Assembly (NCBI GenBank): GCA_937901225.1
Contig: CALCGX010000038.1
Location: 1-10,974 of the forward strand
DNA: 10,974 bases
Source: an uncultured Bacteroidales bacterium
Lineage (GTDB): Bacteria > Bacteroidota > Bacteroidia > Bacteroidales > Paludibacteraceae
Reading direction: 5' to 3'
The translations under genes and the position numbers were made by a program. Positions 6,741-10,974 of the stretch are shown here, one piece after another. The notes under the pieces were generated by a model, which made no database searches, was not told the origin of the DNA, and saw only the letters and a list, made by a program, of their open reading frames with translations. The number at the start of each line of letters is the position of its first letter. Position 1 is the stretch's first letter.

Positions 6741-6755
6741 TGGCAAATTGTGCCA
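6741..6755 (+). repeat. Small inverted repeat in the efp leader
   Basis: TGGCA-AATTG-TGCCA has perfect 5-bp arms and a 5-nt loop. It lies about 10 nt after the inferred transcription start and could be a leader hairpin or a protein site. The rest of the leader is A/T-rich with repeated AAAACTTTT; no riboswitch is recognised. Confidence 0.45.
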
Positions 6756-6803
6756 CCTCTAGAACTCTTAAAACTTTTAAAACTTTTTTAACTCAAAATA
6801 ATT

Positions 6804-7367
6804 ATGATTAACTCTCAAGACGTAAAGAACGGTGTATGTATCCGCATGGACGGCCGTTTGTATTTTGTAATTGACTTCCTGCACGTTAAGCCAGGTAAGG
6901 GTAACACCATTATGCGTGTTAAGTTCAAAGATGTAGTAGATGGTCGCGTATTGGAGCGCCGCTTCAACATCGGTGAGAAACTCGAGGATGTTCGCGTTGA
7001 GCGCCGTCCATATCAATACCTCTACAAAGAGGGTGAGGATTATATCTTCATGAACCAAGAGACTTTCGAGCAAGTGCCTATCACTCACGACCTTATCACA
7101 GGTGTTGACTTCTTGAAAGAAGGTTTTATCTGCGAAGTTGTATCTGACGCTTCTACCGACACTATTCTCTTCGCAGAGTTACCAACTAAGGTTGAGTTGG
7201 TTATCTCTTACACCGAGCCAGGTCTCAAGGGAGATACCGCTACCAACACCCTCAAGCCTGCTACTCTTGAGACAGGTGCTGAGATCCGCGTACCTCTCTT
7301 CTGCAACGAAGGTGAGACTATCCGCGTAGATACCCGCGACGGTAGCTACTGCGAGCGCGTTCGCTAA
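6804..7367 (+). CDS. efp: Translation elongation factor P
   Basis: EF-P binds stalled ribosomes between P and E sites and rescues synthesis of polyproline stretches. The 187-residue length is exactly usual. Domain I (about 1-62) carries the loop HVKPGKGNT with Lys32 at the tip, the site that is modified in other bacteria. Domain II (65-125) follows, and domain III ends with the signature block GLKGDTATNTLKPATLETGA and RVDTRDGSY. No modification enzyme (EpmA, EpmB, EarP or YmfI type) is in the window. The start is fixed by conservation of the N-terminus (MINSQDVKNG). The gene is transcribed divergently from the MarC operon. It is followed after 113 nt by cca, with a long imperfect hairpin in the gap. 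Confidence 0.98.
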   Translation: MINSQDVKNGVCIRMDGRLYFVIDFLHVKPGKGNTIMRVKFKDVVDGRVLERRFNIGEKLEDVRVERRPYQYLYKEGEDYIFMNQETFEQVPITHDLITGVDFLKEGFICEVVSDASTDTILFAELPTKVELVISYTEPGLKGDTATNTLKPATLETGAEIRVPLFCNEGETIRVDTRDGSYCERVR

Positions 7368-7380
7368 TCATTAAACAATA

Positions 7381-7476
7381 GAGTAAAGAGCCAGGAGCCA
7401 AGAGCCAAGACGCATATGTTTCGACTTTTGAGACGAAAGTAATATGTCTTGATTCCTTGTTCCTGGTTCTTTGTTC
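7381..7476. repeat. 96-nt imperfect palindromic element between efp and cca
   Basis: Left arm 7381-7411 pairs with right arm 7446-7476: of 31 positions, 23 are Watson-Crick, 5 are G-U type and 3 mismatch. After a 2-nt bulge the stem continues with ATAT (7414-7417 with 7442-7445). The centre forms another hairpin, TTTCG (7419-7423) with CGAAA (7434-7438). The left arm is purine-biased (GAGCCAGGAGCCAAGAGCC) and the right arm is pyrimidine-biased. Sequence related to the arms occurs at 3676-3720 and, less closely, at 4458-4507. It ends 5 nt before the cca ATG, so in RNA it would lie over the ribosome-binding region. No T-tract follows, so it is not a standard terminator. Confidence 0.8.
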
Positions 7477-7481
7477 AAGAT

Positions 7482-8879
7482 ATGCTCTCCTCCCATCCCA
7501 AAATAGACCTTCCTATCCTCCACCTCGTGGGCGAGGAAGCCGACCGTCTCGGCTTGGAGTGCTATGTCATTGGCGGTTATGTGCGCGATATCTTCTTGCA
7601 TCGCGACAGTACCGACATTGATGTGGTCGTTGTGGGAAGTGGTATTGACCTCGCACAAGCCGTCGCCAAACGCCTCGGCAAGGGGGCGTACCTCAGCGTC
7701 TTCAAGACCTACGGCACAGCCCAAGTCAAGCGTGGCAAGATAGAACTAGAGTTCGTAGGTGCTCGCCGTGAGAGTTACCAACACGACTCACGCAACCCAA
7801 TTGTAGAGGACGGCACTCTGGAGGATGACCAAAATCGCCGCGACTTCACCATCAATGCGATGGCTGTCTGCCTCAACAAAGACCGCTACGGCGAACTGCT
7901 CGACCCCTTTGGCGGCATAGCAGACATGAACGAGTGCACCATCCGCACGCCGCTTGATCCAGATATCACCTATTCCGATGACCCGCTGCGCATGATGCGT
8001 GCCATCCGTTTTGCCACCCAACTCGGCTTCTATCTGGATAGAGAAACCTTCGATTCCATTGAGAGAAATCGCGAACGAATCAAGATTATCACCAAGGAGC
8101 GTATTGTGGAGGAGCTCAACAAGATCATGCTCTCGCGCAAACCTTCTGTGGGATGGATATTGCTCGATAAAACCGGACTTCTTCCGCTTATTTTCCCCGA
8201 ACTCTCTGCCCTCAAAGGTGTAGAGACCAAAGACGGCAAAGGACACAAAGACGTGTTCTTCCATACTCTGCAGGTATTGGACAACCTCGCCCAAAAGTCC
8301 GACAACCTTTGGCTTCGTTGGGCAGCGCTCTTGCACGATATAGGCAAACCTAAATCCAAAGCTTGGGACGACCAAGCAGGTTGGACCTTCCGCAACCACA
8401 ACTACCTCGGCGCTAAGATGATCCCTCGTATCTTCAAAGCTATGAAGATGCCACAGAACGAGAAGATGCAGTATGTCATCAAGATGGTGGACCTGCATAT
8501 GCGCCCTATCAACCTTATCGAAGATACAGTCACCGATTCCGCTGTTCGCCGCTTATTGTTTGAGGCGGGCGATGATATCGATGACTTGATGTTGCTTTGC
8601 GATGCAGATATCACTTCCAAGAACGAAGAGAAAGTGCGTCGCTTCCATAAGAATTACGAACTGGTACGGCAGAAGATGATCGAACTAGAGGAGAAAGACC
8701 GTATCCGTAATTTCCAACCACCTGTGCGTGGCGAGGAGATCATGCAATTGCTTAATCTTGAACCTTGTGCCCGTGTAGGTGAACTCAAAAACGCAATCAA
8801 AGACGCCATACTCGACGGCATTATCCCCAACGAGTACGAGGCTGCCAAAGCATATTTACTAAAAATCGCTAACGAATAA
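7482..8879 (+). CDS. cca: CCA-adding enzyme / poly(A) polymerase-family nucleotidyltransferase with HD domain
   Basis: This 465-residue class II nucleotidyltransferase most likely builds or repairs the 3' CCA end of tRNAs. The head has GGYVRD (31-36), the metal-binding STDIDVVV (Asp45 and Asp47), RRDFTINAMA (119-128), and the nucleotide-selecting motif DDPLRMMRAIRF (166-177). The neck and body are helical. An HD phosphohydrolase domain (about 250-410) has HDIGKP (285-290), with His261 and His305 as further likely metal ligands; such domains give phosphatase or phosphodiesterase activity to some CCA enzymes. Poly(A) polymerase is related and cannot be fully excluded, but the NAMA form and the usual single copy in Bacteroidota favour CCA addition. 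ATG at 7482 is chosen. The frame opens upstream to a TTG at 7449, but that would place codons inside the palindromic element and lengthen the N-terminus beyond the family. Confidence 0.93.
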   Translation: MLSSHPKIDLPILHLVGEEADRLGLECYVIGGYVRDIFLHRDSTDIDVVVVGSGIDLAQAVAKRLGKGAYLSVFKTYGTAQVKRGKIELEFVGARRESYQHDSRNPIVEDGTLEDDQNRRDFTINAMAVCLNKDRYGELLDPFGGIADMNECTIRTPLDPDITYSDDPLRMMRAIRFATQLGFYLDRETFDSIERNRERIKIITKERIVEELNKIMLSRKPSVGWILLDKTGLLPLIFPELSALKGVETKDGKGHKDVFFHTLQVLDNLAQKSDNLWLRWAALLHDIGKPKSKAWDDQAGWTFRNHNYLGAKMIPRIFKAMKMPQNEKMQYVIKMVDLHMRPINLIEDTVTDSAVRRLLFEAGDDIDDLMLLCDADITSKNEEKVRRFHKNYELVRQKMIELEEKDRIRNFQPPVRGEEIMQLLNLEPCARVGELKNAIKDAILDGIIPNEYEAAKAYLLKIANE

Positions 8880-8885
8880 TTATCC

Positions 8886-8919
8886 CTTGAGCGCGGCAGG
8901 GAGTTGATTGCTGCGCAAG
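8886..8919 (+). other. Stem-loop just after cca
   Basis: CTTG and CGCGGC (8886-8889, 8892-8897) pair with GCTGCG and CAAG (8910-8919), with a 2-nt bulge, one G-U pair and a 12-nt loop. It starts 7 nt after the cca stop. A T-run occurs only at 8946-8952, so it may act as a transcript 3' end stabiliser rather than a textbook terminator. Confidence 0.45.
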
Positions 8920-8954
8920 TTGTTGATATTGTCGTTTTAAAAATATTTTTTTGT

Positions 8955-8992
8955 TTTGCCCACCAATGCCGCATGGCATTCATTTGGGCAAA
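8955..8992. other. Two-tier stem-loop upstream of nadB
   Basis: The outer arms TTTGCCCA (8955-8962) and TGGGCAAA (8985-8992) pair perfectly. The inner arms AATGCC (8965-8970) and GGCATT (8975-8980) close a GCAT loop, separated from the outer stem by an asymmetric internal loop (CC against CATT). A T-run precedes it and none follows, so it is not a plus-strand intrinsic terminator. It could be a terminator variant, a leader RNA structure for nadB, or a protein site. Confidence 0.55.
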
Positions 8993-9008
8993 CAGAAACG
9001 TTTCCTTG

Positions 9009-9048
9009 AATTGACCCTAATTGACAATCATAATTGACACCAATTGTC
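9009..9048 (+). promoter_or_regulatory. Four AATTGAC-like boxes upstream of nadB (candidate operator)
   Basis: AATTGAC occurs at 9009, 9019 and 9032, and AATTGTC at 9042, giving start-to-start spacing of 10, 13 and 10. The paired 10-bp spacing puts boxes on the same face of the helix. The array ends 34 nt before the nadB ATG, where an operator controlling transcription would be expected. The regulator is unknown. A weak -7-like CATTTTTG (9063-9070) lies downstream without a clear -33 box. Confidence 0.45.
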
Positions 9049-9082
9049 GTTAAAATATTGAGCATTTTTGTTTCTAACATAT

Positions 9083-10681
9083 ATGAAAAAGTATGATTTT
9101 CTCATCATCGGTGGCGGTGTAGCGGGCATGAGCTTTGCGCTCAAAGTGGCTCGCACACAGAAGTATCGCATTGCACTCTGCTGCAAGACGACCCTCGACG
9201 AGACCAACACCAGTCGTGCGCAAGGCGGTATCGCCAGTGTAACCAACATGCTCGTAGATGACTTCGAGAAGCACATCCACGACACCATGGTGGCGGGCGA
9301 CTGGCTCAGCGACCCTGCTGCGGTAGAGCAAGTAGTGCGCCAAGCCCCTAAGCAGATCGAGGAACTCGTCAACTGGGGCGTTAACTTCGACAAGCAAGCC
9401 GACGGCACCTTCGACCTCCATCGTGAGGGCGGACACTCCGAGTTCCGTATCCTCCACCATGCCGACGACACAGGCGCAGAGATCCAACGTGGACTCATGG
9501 CTGCGGTACGCAACAACCCCTATATTGATGTCCTCGAAAATCACTTCGCCGTAGAAATCATCACCCAGCACCACCTCGGCGTGCGTGTCACCCGTCGCAC
9601 TCCCGATATTGAGTGCTATGGTGCGTATATACTCAACCCTGAAACGGGCAAGATCGACACCTACCTCAGCCGCATTACCCTTATGGCTACAGGCGGCACA
9701 GGCGCTGTCTATGCCACTACCACCAACCCTAATGTCGCTACGGGCGACGGTATTGCGATGGTCTATCGCGCTAAGGGACTGGTCAAAGATATGGAGTTTG
9801 TGCAGTTCCATCCAACAGCCCTCTATAACCCAACCGAGACACACCCAGCATACCTCATCACAGAGGCGATGCGTGGTTATGGCGGTATCTTGCGTCTGCC
9901 TAATGGCGAGGAATTTATGCAGAAATACGACCCACGTCTCTCTCTTGCGCCACGCGACATCGTCGCACGTGCGATCGACAACGAGATGAAGATCCACGGC
10001 CTTGACCATGTCTGCCTCGATGTCACACACAAAGACCCCGAAGAGACCAAACATCACTTCCCCAATATCTACGCCAAGTGCCTTAGTATCGGTATTGATA
10101 TCACCAAGGAGTATATCCCTGTCACCCCTTGTGCGCACTATATGTGCGGCGGTATCAAGGTGGACTTAGATGCGCAATCCACTATCCGCCGTTTGTATGC
10201 GGTAGGTGAGTGCAGTTGCACAGGCTTGCATGGTGGCAATCGCTTGGCTTCTAACTCCCTTATTGAGGCAGTTGTTTATGCCGATGCGGCAGCCAAACAC
10301 TCGCTCAGCATGATTGAAACCTACGATTTCAACGAGAATATCCCTGACTGGAACGACGAAGGCACCATGACCAACGAGGAGTATGTCCTCATCTCGCAGG
10401 ATATGCGTGAGGTGGGTCAAGTGATGTCCACTTATGTGGGTATTGTTCGTAGCGACTTGCGTCTCCGCCGTGCCTGGGAGCGTCTGGACTTGCTCTACGA
10501 AGAGACCGAAGACCTCTTCAAACGTGTCAAGGCCACCAAGGATATCTGCGAGCTACGCAATATGATCAATGTGGGTTATTTGATTACCCGCCAAGCTTTG
10601 GAGCGCAAAGAATCCCGTGGCTTGCACTACACCATCGACTACCCCAAAAGCCCCGACACCAACACCAACGAAGTATGGTAA
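9083..10681 (+). CDS. nadB: L-aspartate oxidase
   Basis: NadB oxidises L-aspartate to iminoaspartate with FAD, the first step of de novo NAD synthesis; NadA then makes quinolinate. The 532-residue protein has the FAD-binding GGGVAG (10-15), NTSRAQGGIASV (42-53), the substrate-side HSEFRILHHADDTG (Glu120 region), and HPTALY with His243. APRDIVARA has Arg291 and PCAHYMCGG has His352; these correspond to the E. coli active-site residues Arg290 and His351. The signature GLHGGNRLASNSLIEA (381-396) and a helical C-terminal domain follow. Fumarate reductase/succinate dehydrogenase flavoproteins are related, but the pattern around residues 345-395 and the absence of sdh/frd partner genes favour NadB. 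ATG at 9083 is chosen because MKKYDFLIIGGG begins directly at the FAD-binding strand. An upstream TTG at 9068 is in frame but unneeded. nadA and nadC are not in the window. Confidence 0.96.
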   Translation: MKKYDFLIIGGGVAGMSFALKVARTQKYRIALCCKTTLDETNTSRAQGGIASVTNMLVDDFEKHIHDTMVAGDWLSDPAAVEQVVRQAPKQIEELVNWGVNFDKQADGTFDLHREGGHSEFRILHHADDTGAEIQRGLMAAVRNNPYIDVLENHFAVEIITQHHLGVRVTRRTPDIECYGAYILNPETGKIDTYLSRITLMATGGTGAVYATTTNPNVATGDGIAMVYRAKGLVKDMEFVQFHPTALYNPTETHPAYLITEAMRGYGGILRLPNGEEFMQKYDPRLSLAPRDIVARAIDNEMKIHGLDHVCLDVTHKDPEETKHHFPNIYAKCLSIGIDITKEYIPVTPCAHYMCGGIKVDLDAQSTIRRLYAVGECSCTGLHGGNRLASNSLIEAVVYADAAAKHSLSMIETYDFNENIPDWNDEGTMTNEEYVLISQDMREVGQVMSTYVGIVRSDLRLRRAWERLDLLYEETEDLFKRVKATKDICELRNMINVGYLITRQALERKESRGLHYTIDYPKSPDTNTNEVW

Positions 10682-10705
10682 ACATCCCCTTTACACTCTA
10701 CACCC

Positions 10706-10732
10706 TACACAGAGCACTATACACAGAGCACT
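10706..10732 (+). repeat. 13-nt direct duplication including the terminator's left arm
   Basis: TACACAGAGCACT occurs at 10706-10718 and again at 10720-10732. The first copy's AGAGCACT could pair with the terminator's right arm AGTGCTCT (10741-10748) in competition with the real left arm. Confidence 0.85.
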
Positions 10733-10752
10733 TCACCCGAAGTGCTCTTTTT
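10725..10752 (+). terminator. Intrinsic terminator of nadB
   Basis: AGAGCACTTC (10725-10734), the loop ACCC, and GAAGTGCTCT (10739-10748) form a perfect 10-bp stem. A run of five T (10748-10752) begins at the last stem base. It lies 44 nt after the nadB stop. Confidence 0.92.
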
Positions 10753-10783
10753 GGTTACCCTTGTCTATAGCCTATCGCCCATA

Positions 10784-10814
10784 GCCTAATAGGCGCAGCT
10801 GTCCTATATATAGG
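10784..10814. repeat. Two short palindromes after nadB
   Basis: GCCTAATAGGC (10784-10794) and CCTATATATAGG (10803-10814) are perfect palindromes separated by 8 nt. The first copy of CATAGCCTA-like sequence begins a few bases earlier (TATAGCCTA). No function is assigned. Confidence 0.6.
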
Positions 10815-10832
10815 CAATAAATAGTTTATCAC

Positions 10833-10878
10833 TCATACTTCATCACTTATCAATCGTAGTTCATACTTTATCACTTAT
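10833..10878 (+). repeat. 18-nt direct repeat, two copies
   Basis: TCATACTTCATCACTTAT (10833-10850) recurs at 10861-10878 with a single C-to-T difference. It lies in non-coding, pyrimidine-biased DNA without credible reading frames. Confidence 0.85.
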
Positions 10879-10905
10879 TTATTCGCTACTCTTCCGCTAT
10901 CAACT

Positions 10906-10960
10906 ACGGTAGATATACGGTTGATATACGGTACATACACGGTAGATAAACGGTATATTA
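10906..10960 (+). repeat. 11-bp tandem repeat, five copies
   Basis: There are five contiguous 11-nt units beginning with ACGGT: ACGGTAGATAT, ACGGTTGATAT, ACGGTACATAC, ACGGTAGATAA and ACGGTATATTA. The ACGGT half is invariant and the A/T-rich half varies. The unit is about one helical turn. The array stops 14 nt before the window edge, so further structure may follow. From 10753 to the window end no gene is seen. Confidence 0.9.
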
Positions 10961-10974
10961 GTATAGGCACACCG

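Noticed and set aside
7381..7476. Intrinsic terminator of efp
   Set aside because: The stem is long and imperfect, A/G- or T/C-biased rather than GC-rich, and no T-run follows on either strand.
7449..7481. Upstream TTG start giving cca an 11-residue longer N-terminus
   Set aside because: The added codons fall within the palindromic element and the ATG at 7482 matches the usual family start.
7788..8498. 236-codon open frame on the minus strand
   Set aside because: It is antisense to the head and HD region of cca and has no credible motifs.
9074..10138. 354-codon open frame on the minus strand
   Set aside because: It lies wholly antisense to nadB, whose motifs are unmistakable. The translation resembles no family and the open frame follows from the codon usage of nadB.
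10906..10960. CRISPR array
   Set aside because: The 11-bp units are too short and have no spacers of constant length; no cas genes are present.

Overview
The window looks like a chromosomal segment of a Bacteroidales bacterium (phylum Bacteroidota), perhaps close to Prevotellaceae, although genus cannot be fixed from sequence alone. The reasons are the style of the EF-P, L-aspartate oxidase and RpiB proteins, a lipoprotein with a DUF4369-like N-terminus and a thioredoxin-fold C-terminus, weak or absent Shine-Dalgarno sequences, and promoter boxes of the Bacteroidota type (TAnnTTTG near -7).

Layout. Positions 1-2523 (plus strand) hold two envelope genes: the 3' part of a gene for a long alanine/glutamate-rich helical protein with 22 hexapeptide repeats and a probable outer-membrane beta-barrel-like C-terminal domain, then a lipoprotein built of three repeats of about 100 residues. 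Positions 2529-2856 (minus strand) contain what looks like a decayed SH3-domain gene. Positions 2857-6620 (minus strand) are a tightly overlapping five-gene operon read in the order MarC-family membrane protein, thioredoxin-fold lipoprotein without a CxxC, compact epoxyqueuosine reductase queG, ribose-5-phosphate isomerase rpiB, radical SAM/SPASM protein. A divergent promoter region at 6656-6724 separates this operon from efp. Positions 6804-10681 (plus strand) hold efp, a CCA-adding/poly(A) polymerase-family nucleotidyltransferase with an HD domain, and nadB. A strong intrinsic terminator follows nadB, and the last 220 bases are repeat-rich non-coding DNA.

The genes are mostly housekeeping: translation (EF-P, tRNA CCA end, queuosine in tRNA), NAD synthesis (NadB) and the pentose phosphate pathway (RpiB). 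Three of them (efp, cca, queG) act on tRNA or the ribosome, but there is no sign of a dedicated multi-gene system.

The most unusual signal is a family of imperfect, purine/pyrimidine-biased repeat sequences. One copy forms a 96-nt hairpin between efp and cca. Related half-copies seem to lie in frame inside the radical SAM gene and queG, each at a position where the protein appears to carry extra residues. This resembles the in-frame palindromic elements known from Rickettsia. Other points are the symmetric divergent promoter sharing one palindrome, four AATTGAC-like boxes upstream of nadB, and the compact QueG that keeps all eight cluster cysteines.
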